Below, one piece after another: positions 28,232-37,374 of a stretch of DNA of 64,000 nt. The stretch is from the NCBI GenBank assembly GCA_022827195.1, contig JAJDTL010000054.1, positions 48,456-112,455 of the forward strand, written 5' to 3'. The notes below the pieces were generated by a model. That model had not been told where the DNA came from, ran no database searches, and was given only the letters and a program-made list of their open reading frames with translations. This stretch comes from Caldilineaceae bacterium (GTDB taxonomy: Bacteria; Chloroflexota; Anaerolineae; Caldilineales; Caldilineaceae). Position numbers and translations under genes: made by a program. Numbering within the stretch: the first letter of the stretch is position 1; each line of letters begins with the position of its first letter.

Positions 28232-29833
28232 TCAGTCGCAGGTATTGTCCATGTCCTTTGCCAGCGCGCGATGGCCGAGCGGAACGACCCAGTTCAGGCA
28301 ATCGCTGACAGCATAGGAGAGGTCCAGGTGCGCGACCGCGCCGGAATAGACCTGATCATGGACATACTGGGCGATATCCTGCAGGGCCTGATCGCGCTCT
28401 GCGCCGATCAGCGGTTCGGCGGCTTCGCGCATCACATCCAACTCGGGGAAGCAGCCGGTCGCGAACGGGCTTTCGCAGGAGAGATGGCCCTTGAGCGAGA
28501 GGGCGTAGTCGTACAGCTCATTGCCGTGCGGGCCTACGAAGAAGTAGCGGCCGCGTCCAGGCGGGGGCCGCTTGCCGACCTTCTCAATGAAGGGTTCCAG
28601 TTCGGACACCTCGAGCACGACATTGAGACCGAGCTCCTGCAAGTAGGCGTTGACGGCCTGGTGCAGTTCTTCGCTGCGTGAAAACCAGCCGATCAGACTG
28701 ACGTTAATGAACTCGGTCTCATAGACGGGCACGCCGTCAGCCGCGGCCTCGTCCAGAAGCTGCTTGGCGCGCTCCGGATCGTAGCCGTATGGCTCGATGC
28801 TCTCGTTGTGCCCGGTGGCGGAGGGGCCGACCATCTGACGGGCAATGGTCGCTTGGCCGCCCAGAATCGTGTCGAGAATGGTATCGTAGTCGACCGCCAG
28901 CTGGAATGCCAGCCTGACCCGCATGTCGCCGAAGGCGGTGCCTTCGCGCGGGGGTTCGAGGTCCATGCGCATAAACAGGGTTTCGACGCTGACCTCACTG
29001 CGGCAGCCGATACCCTCGGTGGCTTCAGCCTCCAGGCAGCTCTCGGCCGAAACCCACTGGGCGATGTCGACCTCACCGGTCTTCACCTGCGCCAGCCGGA
29101 CGGCGTCCTCGGGGCGATAGAGAAAGACAACCTCGTCGAAGTTGATCGCGCCGCGCGCGCCCTGGTCAGGGTCGAGCCCCCACCAGTCGTGATTGGCTTC
29201 GAGGATCAGCGCGTCGCCGGCGATGAAATCCTTGAACTTATACGGGCCGGTGCCGATGGGAACGAGCGCATACTGGTCCGGCTCCTCGAGAAGCTGCTTC
29301 ATCGATGAGATGCCCTGAAGGTGCATGCGGTTGGGGAGGATCGGATCGGGGGAGGCGGTCATCACGTGGACCGTAAATTCGTCGACGGCCTCGGCCGTGA
29401 TCTGCGGCCCCATGAAGCCGCGCACCTGGAAGGCGTTCTCCTCGCTCCACTGATGGTTTACGGCGTAGGCGACGGCCTCGGCGTTCAGGGGCGAGCCATC
29501 GTGGAAGCTGACGCCTTCGCGAATTGTGAAGCTCCATGTGAGCTCGTCGAGCTGCTCGAAGGAGGTGGCAAGTTCGGGGATCAACTCATTCGAGACAGGA
29601 TCGCGGTCCAAAAGCACCTCGATCACATTGCGCAGGCCGGGCGACTGTACCTCGTCATAGGCATTGAACGCCTCCATGGTGCGCCACTCTCTGATGGCGG
29701 CGTAGGTGAAGGTCTTCTTCTCGGCGGCCATTTCGCCGTCCGAAGCGGGCGCTGCGGCAGGCAGGCAGGCGCCCAGTAGAAGGACGAATGCCAAGAGGGC
29801 ACATACAAGAAACCTTCCTTTGGTCTGAGTCAT
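28232..29833 (-). CDS. Oligopeptide-type ABC transporter substrate-binding lipoprotein
   Basis: A 533-residue SBP_bac_5 family lipoprotein. The signal is MTQTKGRFLVCALLAFVLLL with lipobox LGAC. The family signature is TIREGVSFHDGSPLNAEAVAY. ATG 29833 is supported by AAGGAGG; the upstream extension is rejected. A weak hairpin with one bulge (28193-28220) lies 11 nt after its stop. It heads the second dipeptide-type transporter. Confidence 0.9.
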   Translation of the reverse strand: MTQTKGRFLVCALLAFVLLLGACLPAAAPASDGEMAAEKKTFTYAAIREWRTMEAFNAYDEVQSPGLRNVIEVLLDRDPVSNELIPELATSFEQLDELTWSFTIREGVSFHDGSPLNAEAVAYAVNHQWSEENAFQVRGFMGPQITAEAVDEFTVHVMTASPDPILPNRMHLQGISSMKQLLEEPDQYALVPIGTGPYKFKDFIAGDALILEANHDWWGLDPDQGARGAINFDEVVFLYRPEDAVRLAQVKTGEVDIAQWVSAESCLEAEATEGIGCRSEVSVETLFMRMDLEPPREGTAFGDMRVRLAFQLAVDYDTILDTILGGQATIARQMVGPSATGHNESIEPYGYDPERAKQLLDEAAADGVPVYETEFINVSLIGWFSRSEELHQAVNAYLQELGLNVVLEVSELEPFIEKVGKRPPPGRGRYFFVGPHGNELYDYALSLKGHLSCESPFATGCFPELDVMREAAEPLIGAERDQALQDIAQYVHDQVYSGAVAHLDLSYAVSDCLNWVVPLGHRALAKDMDNTCD

Positions 29834-30106
29834 TGCTCTGATCCTCCTTGATTTGGTGAGTGCTGCACGATTACGTTGGCGACGAATAGCCGCTGCAAGC
29901 ATACGATCGAACGAGCAATCTCATGGAATCTCGTGCTGCTGACTCGACAGAGGGCGACTCCGTCCGGAACCAGACTCTGTTGACGCAGTCGGCGATCTGA
30001 GGGGCACCGATCACGCTACGAACAAGCGGACAGTTTTTTGGCGGGACTCCTTATCACTCAGGGGTGCAGGTGGCGCGGCGGGCTGAGCGGCCACGTCTTT
30101 CGCGGC

Positions 30107-30883
30107 CTACCAGCAGGTATAGCCGCCGTCGATGACCATAATGTTGCCGGTCATGTAGCTTGAGGCATCGGATGCCAGATAGATCACCGCGCCCTGCAAT
30201 TCGGGCGGTTCGCCGGCGCGTCCCATCGGCACTCTTGACATCCATTGCTGCCACATTTCGGGGTCTTCGGCCCGCATCTTGATGACCGGCGGCGTGATCA
30301 TGTAGCCGGGCGCGAGCGCATTGACGCGGATGCCGTGCCCGGCCCACTCCGACGCCAGTGACTTGGTCATCATGATGACCGCGGCCTTGGCCGCGTTGTA
30401 GTGCGTATGCTTCTGCGGATTGGGCGCACTGATGCCGGCCATGCTGGCGATGCTGATAATGTTGCCCCGCCCCTGGCGCGACATCGGGCCGAACGCGGCC
30501 TTGGAGAAAAGAAAGACGCCTTTGACATCGACGTCGAAGACATACTGATAGTCGTCGACAGGCAGCGTTTCAGCCGGTCCCAGGGTGGCGATGCCGGCGT
30601 TGTTGAGCAGAATGTCGAGACTACCCAATGCCTCGACGGTCTCGTTCACCGCCCGCTGCGCGTCCTCTTCACGACGGACATCACCTTCCATGGCCAGCGC
30701 CTTCACGCCCAGCGCCTTCAGCTCCTCGGCAGTGGCCTGCGCCGTTTCCATGTCGATGTCGAAGATGGCGATGTTGGCCCCATACTGCGCCAACCCTGTG
30801 GCCATCGCCTTGCCAAGCCCGCGCCCCCCGCCAGTGACGAGCGCATTCCGTCCTGTCAGGTCGAACAAATCACGATTCGCCAT
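30107..30883 (-). CDS. SDR family oxidoreductase
   Basis: A 258-residue classical SDR with TGGGRGLG near 17-24, NNAG near 94-97, catalytic Ser in IASMAG and Tyr-x3-Lys in YNAAKA. The Asp after beta-2 (FDIDMETA) suggests NAD(H). The C-terminus GNIMVIDGGYTCW is typical of the gluconate-5-dehydrogenase-like group. It lies upstream of the second dipeptide-type transporter. Confidence 0.88.
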   Translation of the reverse strand: MANRDLFDLTGRNALVTGGGRGLGKAMATGLAQYGANIAIFDIDMETAQATAEELKALGVKALAMEGDVRREEDAQRAVNETVEALGSLDILLNNAGIATLGPAETLPVDDYQYVFDVDVKGVFLFSKAAFGPMSRQGRGNIISIASMAGISAPNPQKHTHYNAAKAAVIMMTKSLASEWAGHGIRVNALAPGYMITPPVIKMRAEDPEMWQQWMSRVPMGRAGEPPELQGAVIYLASDASSYMTGNIMVIDGGYTCW

Positions 30884-31126
30884 TGGCGTTTCAGCGCTCC
30901 TTTCGAACTACAGTGGTTAGTGGCCAGTTGCCAGTGGCTCGATAGACCGCTGGCGAATGGCAGCGAAAAACAGAAAATTTCTATTTGGATGTGGGCGCCC
31001 TTGGGCGTGCATCATACCCCAAGGGAGGTCGTATCTCCAATCGCATTTTTTGCATCGAGGCGGTGGAGTTTCGGCGCATCGGATGCCGGGCGACGCCAGC
31101 AGGACCGGTCCCACAGGCCCAGGAGC

Positions 31127-31927
31127 TCAATAGTAGGGAAAGGCGCCGCCGGTCACGTCGAAGACGGAGCCAACAGAGTAGTCGGCGTCGGTCGAGCAAA
31201 GGAAGGCGACCATGTTGGCGACCTTTTGCGGCGACTGGAAGTAGCCGAGCGGGACCGATTCGCGCGCCCGCTCGCGGACTTCCTCTTGCGGCGTGCTTTC
31301 GCGACGGGCGATCTCGGCGTGCATGAAGTCGAGCATCTCGGATTCGACGATGCCTGGGAAAACACAGTTCACCAGAATGTCGTAGCGTGCCAGCTCGAGC
31401 GCCATCTGCTTGGTCAGCCCGACGGCGGCGTGCTTGCTGGCGACGTAGCCGGCGATGGGGGCGTCTTTGCCGGCCGGGATCTTACCTGCGGTGGAGGCGA
31501 TGGTGATGATGCGCCCGCCTTCTCCCTGGTCGATCATGCGGCGGGCGGCGGCCTGTGAGCAGTAGAGCACGCCTTTTGCGTTGACGTTCATCTGCCAGTC
31601 CCAGGCGTTGTCGTCCAGCTCCAGAATGGGGGTGACGGCGAGGACGCCGGCGTTGTTGACCATAATGTCGAGGCGGCCGAAGCGGTCGGTGCAGTCATTC
31701 ACCATGCGATCGGTCTCTGTGCGGCTGGTGACGTCGACCTCCAGGGCCAGGGCGGCGCCGCCCTGCGCCTCGATCTCGGCCGCCACGCGGCCGGCGGACT
31801 CCAGATTGATGTCGGCCGCGACCACGCTGGCGCCTTCATCCGCCAGGCGGTGGGCGATGGCGCGTCCCATCCCCTGACCGGCGCCGCTGACGATGGCAAC
31901 CTGATTTGACAACTCATACGTGGGCAT
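31127..31927 (-). CDS. SDR family oxidoreductase
   Basis: A 266-residue classical SDR beginning MPTYELSNQVAIVSGAGQGMG. It has SGAGQGMG, NNAG, a Ser in IASTAG and YVASKHA with the catalytic Tyr and Lys. ATG 31927 is chosen because of AGGAGGAGG upstream and a promoter at 31994-32022; the frame continues upstream without signal. It is the first gene of the leftward block. Confidence 0.9.
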   Translation of the reverse strand: MPTYELSNQVAIVSGAGQGMGRAIAHRLADEGASVVAADINLESAGRVAAEIEAQGGAALALEVDVTSRTETDRMVNDCTDRFGRLDIMVNNAGVLAVTPILELDDNAWDWQMNVNAKGVLYCSQAAARRMIDQGEGGRIITIASTAGKIPAGKDAPIAGYVASKHAAVGLTKQMALELARYDILVNCVFPGIVESEMLDFMHAEIARRESTPQEEVRERARESVPLGYFQSPQKVANMVAFLCSTDADYSVGSVFDVTGGAFPYY

Positions 31928-31993
31928 CGATTGCCTCCTCCTGTAGCGCCGGTCCCCGGCAAGGGTCGGGTGTCCCGTAACCGAATTGCCTGC

Positions 31994-32022
31994 ATGGTAG
32001 TGAAAACGCTGCCTGCTGTCAA
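31994..32022 (-). promoter_or_regulatory. Sigma70-type promoter of the leftward SDR/transporter block
   Basis: On the minus strand: -35 TTGACA (32022-32017), 17-nt spacer, -10 TACCAT (31999-31994; 4 of 6 consensus). Transcription would begin about 60 nt before the ATG at 31927. Confidence 0.6.
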
Positions 32023-32092
32023 CCGGGGTGCGTGAGGGGTACACAGCCCACTCTTGGGGCGGGAATCGTTTAGCGGCTCTTGGGAGAGACAA

Positions 32093-32113
32093 GGGCAGGC
32101 CTTGTGCCTGCCC
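32093..32113. repeat. REP-like palindrome, copy 2
   Basis: GGGCAGGC, loop CTTGT, GCCTGCCC, followed by CTACGG. Same design as 7802-7822. Confidence 0.55.
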
Positions 32114-32212
32114 CTACGGTGGCCGAGGCGTTCGCTGACGTGGGGGCGGCGCGTTGGGCCGCAGGTAGCACAGGGCTGCATTGACCCCTCACGCGGCGCG
32201 GGGCGTACATCA

Positions 32213-32274
32213 AGGGGGGCGTTGCGGGGGGAGTCCCCCCGCACAAGGGAGGGCCGGGACGGCCGGACCGTCCA
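32213..32274. repeat. 62-bp dispersed intergenic repeat, copy 1
   Basis: Identical at 60 of 62 positions to 52589-52650. It contains the perfect hairpin GCGGGGGG-AGT-CCCCCCGC and a second GC-rich palindromic part (GGCCGGGACGGCC). It is followed by TGGTCAG-type short repeats. Confidence 0.85.
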
Positions 32275-32279
32275 AAGTG

Positions 32280-32325
32280 CAGTGGTCAGTTGCAAGTGGC
32301 CAGTTGCCAGTGGCCGGGAACTGCG
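32280..32325. repeat. TGGTCAG/TTGCCAG short-repeat tract
   Basis: Heptamer-like units (CAGTGGTCAGTTGCAAGTGG, CCAGTTGCCAGTGGCC) of the same family as tracts at 22452-22480, 30908-30945, 47838-47905 and 52391-52463. All lie in or at the edge of intergenic spacers. Confidence 0.6.
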
Positions 32326-32430
32326 GGGGCCGGATATGGCTCCGTTTCTGCCCGGGGTATTGGAATCTGTGATTCTGTTTTGGACTGCACCCGCGCGTAA
32401 GCGGCTTGCCGGCGGCGCGTCGGACGGATT

Positions 32431-32467
32431 TTGACCTGTAGACGGCTCCCCGGTATACGTAGTATAC
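32431..32467 (+). promoter_or_regulatory. Promoter with overlapping palindromic operator-like site
   Basis: -35 TTGACC (32431-32436), 17-nt spacer, -10 TATACG (32454-32459). The palindromic GTATACGTAGTATAC (32453-32467) covers the -10 and start region, as expected for a repressor site of a sugar operon. The 5' leader to the ATG at 32609 is about 140 nt. Confidence 0.6.
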
Positions 32468-32524
32468 TTCGCCGGCAAAGGCGTCGCAGCAACTTTTGGA
32501 AAACCCTGCAGATGGACTGGTCGG

Positions 32525-32536
32525 AAAGGAGGTGAT
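32525..32536 (+). other. Orphan full-length Shine-Dalgarno sequence
   Basis: AAAGGAGGTGAT is fully complementary to the conserved 3' end of 16S rRNA but lies ~70 nt before the binding-protein ATG, with no well-spaced start codon after it. A tiny GTG frame of 8 codons begins 18 nt downstream, which is too far for normal use. Confidence 0.45.
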
Positions 32537-32608
32537 ACACGGCGAACAGGCTGTGCTCTGCTTCAGTCGATTCGGATAAAAACCAGAGACATGGAGGGGA
32601 ACCTGACC

Positions 32609-34129
32609 ATGAAGTCGAAAAATCTTTGGACACTCGTCATTCTGGGGGTGATTCTCGCCCTCGTAGCTACCCAGTGCGCGCCGCCGACCGAAGACAGCGC
32701 GGCGCTTGAGGAAGCCAGGGCTGAAGTCGCGGCCGCGCAGGCTACGGCAGAGGCGGCGCTGGCTGAAGCCGAAGCCGCCAAGGCGGCGGCCGGCGGGGAG
32801 GCGATGCCGGCCGAGGCCGAGGACAAGCCGAAGCCCTATGAGGGCACGGTGCTGCGCATGCTGGCCCCGTACGAGCCGGTCAGCTGGGTCATCCCCGACA
32901 TGGTGAATGAGTTCTACAAGGAGACCGGCATTCGCGTTGCGGTCGACCTGCTGCCAGGCGGCGCGATGCTACAGAAGATGGTCTCGGAGTTTCAGGCCGA
33001 GACCGGGTTCTACGATGTCTTCCGCGAGTCACCGAGCTGGATTCCCGATCATACCGCGGCGGGCTGGCTGGAGCCGGTCAATGACCTGATCGAGCGCGAT
33101 CGGGACGAAATCGACGTCGATGACTTCATCTCCTCCGTGTGGGGTACGCACACCATGGTGGGGCTCTTCCCCGACCAGATATGGGGGCTGCCGCTCAACG
33201 TGACCACGCGTATCCTTGTCTATGACAGGCAGCTATTCGAGGACCCGGACGAGCAGGCCGCTTTCAAAGAGCAGTACGGTTATGACCTGGCCCCGCCGAA
33301 GACCACGCAGGAGTGGTTGGACATGGCGGAGTTCTTCACGCGCGACACCGACGGCGATGGTGAAATTGATCTGTGGGGCCACATTTCGCCGCAGAAGCAG
33401 GGCTTTCCCGCGGCCACGTGGGGCGGACAGATGTTGGCCTGGACCTTCGGCTGCGAGACGTACGACGAAAATTTCAACGCCTCTCTCGACGACCCCCGCT
33501 GTCTCGAGTCCTGGAAGTTCGGCCTCGAGCTGAATCAGTACATGCCGGACGCGGTGCACGCGATGGAGTTCTATGACCACTTCACGTGGGCGCTCGACGG
33601 CAGGATGGCGATGGGCGAATTCCTCGATTCATGGGTGCAGAAGCTGTGGGACCCGAACGAGACGGATGAGCCGGGCCGCTTTGGCGCCGCGCTGATGCCC
33701 TTCTACCCTGATAACGGGCGCGGCCATGTGGCCGGCCAGTCAAACCTGGCAGGCGGCCTGATCGCGATGAACGCCCATAGCAAGAACAAAGAGGCGACGT
33801 GGGAGTTCATGAAGTGGATCACGAGCAAGGAGACGGCCCGCAGATTCGCCACTGAGCACGGCATCCTCTTCTCGCGCAAGTCGATCCTCCAGGACCCGAA
33901 TGTCCTGCAGGTGCATCCGGCGATGCCGGAGCTGCTGCCGGTGATGTCGGAAGCGTGGGAGGTGACGGGCAAGGCCGCGCCCAACGTTCCGGGCGCCGGG
34001 GCGATCCTGGGCGTCCTGGGCGATACCTGGTCCCAGGTAGCGGCTGGGGGCGCCGATCCCGAACAGGCCCTGTTGGATGCGAATGCCGAGATCAACCGCA
34101 TCCTCGAAGAACAGGGCGTGAAGGAATAG
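32609..34129 (+). CDS. Carbohydrate ABC transporter substrate-binding protein (CUT1)
   Basis: A 506-residue SBP_bac_1-type extracellular binding protein. An N-terminal signal (MKSKNLWTLVILGVILAL) is followed by VATQC, a weak lipobox because of Gln at -1. Residues ~35-65 form an Ala/Glu-rich heptad stretch that looks coiled-coil and spaces the domain from the membrane. The ATG at 32609 is favoured by GGAGGGG upstream over ATG 32591. It pairs with permeases at 38664 and 39563; no ATPase gene is in the operon. Confidence 0.88.
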   Translation: MKSKNLWTLVILGVILALVATQCAPPTEDSAALEEARAEVAAAQATAEAALAEAEAAKAAAGGEAMPAEAEDKPKPYEGTVLRMLAPYEPVSWVIPDMVNEFYKETGIRVAVDLLPGGAMLQKMVSEFQAETGFYDVFRESPSWIPDHTAAGWLEPVNDLIERDRDEIDVDDFISSVWGTHTMVGLFPDQIWGLPLNVTTRILVYDRQLFEDPDEQAAFKEQYGYDLAPPKTTQEWLDMAEFFTRDTDGDGEIDLWGHISPQKQGFPAATWGGQMLAWTFGCETYDENFNASLDDPRCLESWKFGLELNQYMPDAVHAMEFYDHFTWALDGRMAMGEFLDSWVQKLWDPNETDEPGRFGAALMPFYPDNGRGHVAGQSNLAGGLIAMNAHSKNKEATWEFMKWITSKETARRFATEHGILFSRKSILQDPNVLQVHPAMPELLPVMSEAWEVTGKAAPNVPGAGAILGVLGDTWSQVAAGGADPEQALLDANAEINRILEEQGVKE

Positions 34130-34132
34130 CTG

Positions 34133-34912
34133 GTGCGCTTCCATGACAAGCACGTCCTTGTCACGGGCGGTGGTGCGGGCATCGGCCGCGCCACCGCCTT
34201 GCTCTTCGCTGAAGAAGGCGCAACCCTGATCGTCGCCGACCGCGACGCGCCGAACGGGCGCGCCGCTGTTTCGGCGATAGAAGAGGCCGGCGGCAGCGCC
34301 ACCTTCATCGAGTGTGATGTCTCGAGCGCAGAGCAGGTGCGGAACATGTGCTCTGCGGTCGCGGCCGATTTCGACGGCCTCGACGTGCTTGTCAACAACG
34401 CCGGGATGCAGATTGTCGGCAAGAGCGTCGAAGAGACGAGCGAAGACGAATGGGAGCAGATGCACGGCACGAACCTGAAGGGCGTCTTCCTCGTCAGCAA
34501 GTACGCGATTCCGCAGCTGCGCCGGCGCGGCGGGGGCTGCATCGTCAATGTGGCGTCGCTCAATGCGCAGGTCACGATGGCGGGATTCGCGGTGTACGCC
34601 GCGTCCAAGGCCGGTGTTGTGGGACTGACGCGGGGGATGGCGCTCGACCTGCTGCCGCAGGGAATTCGCGTCAACGCGGTCCTGCCCGGCGCAGTTGACA
34701 CGCCGATGGCGCGCGACTACTTCGATGAGCATGAACTGCCATTCGACGAAGTGGTACTGAAAAGGCCGACGCGCATTGGGCGATTTTCGGACAGCAAAGA
34801 GATTGCGGATGTGATCGCCTACCTGGCTTCGGACGCCGCGCGCTTTATCGTCGGCGCGTCGGTCGTGGCCGACGGCGGTCTGCACGCGATGGCCGGCTTC
34901 AGTCCTGACTGA
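34133..34912 (+). CDS. SDR family oxidoreductase
   Basis: A 259-residue classical SDR: TGGGAGIG at ~11-18, NNAG at ~87-90, VASLNA and YAASKAG with catalytic Tyr and Lys, and ADRDAP after beta-2 consistent with NAD. The GTG start at 34133 lies 3 nt after the stop of the binding-protein gene, implying coupling. Part of the CUT1 sugar operon. Confidence 0.88.
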   Translation: MRFHDKHVLVTGGGAGIGRATALLFAEEGATLIVADRDAPNGRAAVSAIEEAGGSATFIECDVSSAEQVRNMCSAVAADFDGLDVLVNNAGMQIVGKSVEETSEDEWEQMHGTNLKGVFLVSKYAIPQLRRRGGGCIVNVASLNAQVTMAGFAVYAASKAGVVGLTRGMALDLLPQGIRVNAVLPGAVDTPMARDYFDEHELPFDEVVLKRPTRIGRFSDSKEIADVIAYLASDAARFIVGASVVADGGLHAMAGFSPD

Positions 34913-34922
34913 GCGGCGGCAG

Positions 34923-36089
34923 GTGCCAATCGGGGGAATTCAGGTGGAACTCTGGGGAAGACAGTTCAGCAAGCAGGAGATTCTGCAGCGGGTGGGGGAC
35001 ATCTCGCAGATTGGCGGCGTGCGCAGCGTCGAGTTGCGCGAGGGCAGCGAGGCCGGCGTTGCCGCGATCGACTTCAGCAGCGGGTGCGGCCTCAACTTTA
35101 CGGTGTTGCCGGCGCGCGGCATGGACATTGCGCGGCTGGAGTTCAAAGATATTCCCCTTGCCTGGCGCTCGTCGACGGGGGAAGTGGGGCCCTGGTACTA
35201 TGAATTCTCGCCGGCCGGCTGGTCCAGGGGCTTTTTCGGCGGTCTGCTGGCGACGTGCGGCCTGGCCGCGGCGGGACATGCCAGCGTGGACGAGGGGCAG
35301 GAGTTTTCTCTGCACGGCAGGGCGAGCTATATCCCGGCGCGCAACGTCATGTTGGATGGCTACTGGGACGGCGATGACTATGTGATGTGGGCGCAGGGGA
35401 GGGTGCGCGAGAGCGTTCCGCTGGGGGAAAACCTGAGCCTGACGCGCAAGGTGTGGTGCAGGATGGGTGAGAAGGCGCTGCACGTTCGCGACACGGTCGA
35501 GAACCTGGGCTTTGCGCCGGCCGCGCATATGCTGGTGTATCACATGAATTTCGGCTTTCCGCTGCTGGACGCGGGTACGGAACTGGTTGCGCCGGCGCGC
35601 GAAGTTATCCCCTGGGATATCACGTGGGACCAGATGCTGGGCGCGGAGATGAGTCGGGCGATCCACGAGGCGTCGACAGAGGAGATTGAGCGCTACCATC
35701 GTTTCGGCCCGCCGCAGCAGCCGCAGTTTGTCAACCGCGTGTACAATCTCGTGATGGGGACCGACGAGAACGGCGACGTCACGGTGGCGCTGCTGAACCG
35801 CGGGTTTCCCCAGGGTGACGGCATCGGTCTGTACCTGAAGTACAGCGGCCGAACGCTGCCCGAATTCACGCTGTGGAAAGTGTTGGAGCAACAGTCTTAC
35901 GTCGTCGGCCTGGAGCCGGGAAACTGCCGGCAGGGCGGCAGGGCGGCCGAGCGCGCCCAGGGGCGGCTGAAGGTGCTCGAACCGGCTGAGACGGTAACGT
36001 ACGAGCTGGAGGTCGGCGTCCTGGAGACCGAAACCGAGTTTCTGGCGATCGAAGAGCATATCGCGGCCGCCCGTAACGGGGCAAAATGA
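34923..36089 (+). CDS. DUF4432 family protein (aldose-1-epimerase-like)
   Basis: A 388-residue protein with the galactose-mutarotase-like beta-sandwich of DUF4432. Recognisable parts are LPARGMDIARLEFKDIPLAW, the FFGGLLATCGL segment, HGRASYIPA, YHMNFGFPLLD and GLEPGNC near the C-terminus. Conserved His and Glu residues for mutarotation are present. It starts with GTG 34923 after a GGCAGG site. It likely converts sugar anomers or epimers for the dehydrogenases encoded next to it. Confidence 0.85.
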   Translation: MPIGGIQVELWGRQFSKQEILQRVGDISQIGGVRSVELREGSEAGVAAIDFSSGCGLNFTVLPARGMDIARLEFKDIPLAWRSSTGEVGPWYYEFSPAGWSRGFFGGLLATCGLAAAGHASVDEGQEFSLHGRASYIPARNVMLDGYWDGDDYVMWAQGRVRESVPLGENLSLTRKVWCRMGEKALHVRDTVENLGFAPAAHMLVYHMNFGFPLLDAGTELVAPAREVIPWDITWDQMLGAEMSRAIHEASTEEIERYHRFGPPQQPQFVNRVYNLVMGTDENGDVTVALLNRGFPQGDGIGLYLKYSGRTLPEFTLWKVLEQQSYVVGLEPGNCRQGGRAAERAQGRLKVLEPAETVTYELEVGVLETETEFLAIEEHIAAARNGAK

Positions 36090-36141
36090 AGTCAAAAGCG
36101 AAGAACCATTTCCTTTCCGCCTGAACGCGTAGCGCACAATA

Positions 36142-36462
36142 ATGTCCGAAGTACATTCTGAGACATTGAAGGAGATTGTTGGCCGGCTGGTACGTGGGAT
36201 GCAGCCGGACAGCATCTATCTGTTTGGCTCCCAGGCCCGTGGGGAGACCGATCCGGGAAGCGACATCGACCTGTTGCTAATCCTGCCTGACTCTGATTTG
36301 CCTCGCCACAAGCGCGAGGCGATTTCGTACGATCTTCTATGGGACCAAACGACCCCGGTTGATGTTATCGTACTCACGAAAGCCGAGTTTCAGCGCGGCT
36401 GTCACGTGAAATCTTCGTTACCATCCAGGGTAAGGGCTGAGGGTAAGATGATCTATGGATGA
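36142..36462 (+). CDS. MNT-type nucleotidyltransferase domain protein
   Basis: A 106-residue minimal nucleotidyltransferase with GSQARGETDPGSDIDLLL (29-46): the GSxARG motif and the two catalytic Asp (D41, D43), plus a third acidic position in TPVDVIVL. Such proteins are usually paired with a HEPN partner as toxin-antitoxin modules, but no HEPN gene lies beside it. It interrupts a sugar operon and has no clear ribosome site. It may be a solitary antitoxin or a passenger. Confidence 0.8.
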   Translation: MSEVHSETLKEIVGRLVRGMQPDSIYLFGSQARGETDPGSDIDLLLILPDSDLPRHKREAISYDLLWDQTTPVDVIVLTKAEFQRGCHVKSSLPSRVRAEGKMIYG

Positions 36463-36489
36463 AGCGGACTCCAATGCAGGAGACGACAA

Positions 36490-37374
36490 GTGAAAGAGAC
36501 CCGTGTGGAACCGGAAGTAGCCGTAGACATCGAAGCGATCGTCGGCGAAGGGGCGATTTGGGACGCTGACAAGGGCGTGCTCTACTGGCTGGATATCCTG
36601 GGGAGCCAGCTCTATGTCTACGACCCTAAGACGGGGCAAAACCGCGCCATCGACATCGGCCAAACTGTCGGGACGGTGGTTCCGAGGGCGAGCGGCGGCG
36701 TGATGGTGGCGCTGCACAACGGTTTTGCCGCGCTTGACCTGGAGACCGAGAAGCTGACGCCGGTCGCAGACCCGGAGCGCGATATCCCCGCCAACCGCTT
36801 CAACGACGGCAAATGCGATCCGGCAGGCCGCTTCTGGGCCGGCACGATGGAGTTCAACGGCGAGGCGGACCGCGGCGCGCTCTACTGCCTGGAAATCGAC
36901 CACTCGGTGTCGCGCAAGGTCGAGCCGGTGACGATCTCGAACGGCATCGTCTGGAGCCTTGACAGCCGCACGATGTACTACATCGACACGGCGCGCGAAA
37001 ATGTGAGGGCGTGGGACTACGACCTGGAGAGCGGCGACATCTCCAACGAGCGCGTCGTCATCGAAAACAGCGGACCGGGGCACTTTGACGGCATGACGAT
37101 CGACGAGGAGGGCATGGTCTGGATTGCCGTCTTCGGCGGCTGGGGCGTATGGCGCTACAATCCGCGGAGCGGCGCGCTGCTCGAGAAGGTGCTCGTGCCG
37201 GTTGAGCAGATAACCTCTTGCTGGTTCGGCGGCGAGAATCTGGATGAGCTCTACATCACCTCGTGCCGCTATCTGATGGACGAGAAGGCGCTGCGCGAGC
37301 AGCCGCTGGCCGGTTCACTGTTGCGGGTGAAGTTGGATGCGCGCGGCGTGCCGGCTTACGCGTACGGTGGTTGA
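36490..37374 (+). CDS. SMP-30/gluconolactonase family protein
   Basis: A 294-residue six-bladed beta-propeller. The metal-binding Glu is in IVGEGAIWD, Asn in RFNDGKCDPAGRFWAGTM and ISNGIVWSLD, and Asp in FDGMTIDEEGMVW. It hydrolyses sugar lactones to the acids. GTG 36490 follows GGAGACGA. It sits between an epimerase-like protein and a zinc alcohol dehydrogenase, fitting an oxidative sugar route (dehydrogenase, lactonase, acid metabolism). Confidence 0.9.
   Translation: MKETRVEPEVAVDIEAIVGEGAIWDADKGVLYWLDILGSQLYVYDPKTGQNRAIDIGQTVGTVVPRASGGVMVALHNGFAALDLETEKLTPVADPERDIPANRFNDGKCDPAGRFWAGTMEFNGEADRGALYCLEIDHSVSRKVEPVTISNGIVWSLDSRTMYYIDTARENVRAWDYDLESGDISNERVVIENSGPGHFDGMTIDEEGMVWIAVFGGWGVWRYNPRSGALLEKVLVPVEQITSCWFGGENLDELYITSCRYLMDEKALREQPLAGSLLRVKLDARGVPAYAYGG

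Larger units (their letters stand above)
31928..32608. other. Divergent intergenic region rich in repeats
   Basis: About 680 nt between divergent operons. It holds a leftward promoter (31994-32022), a REP-like palindrome (32093-32113), a 62-bp dispersed repeat (32213-32274), TGGTCAG/TTGCCAG-type short repeats (32280-32325), a rightward promoter with an overlapping palindrome (32431-32467) and an orphan ribosome-binding sequence (32525-32536). No convincing gene was found. Confidence 0.6.
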
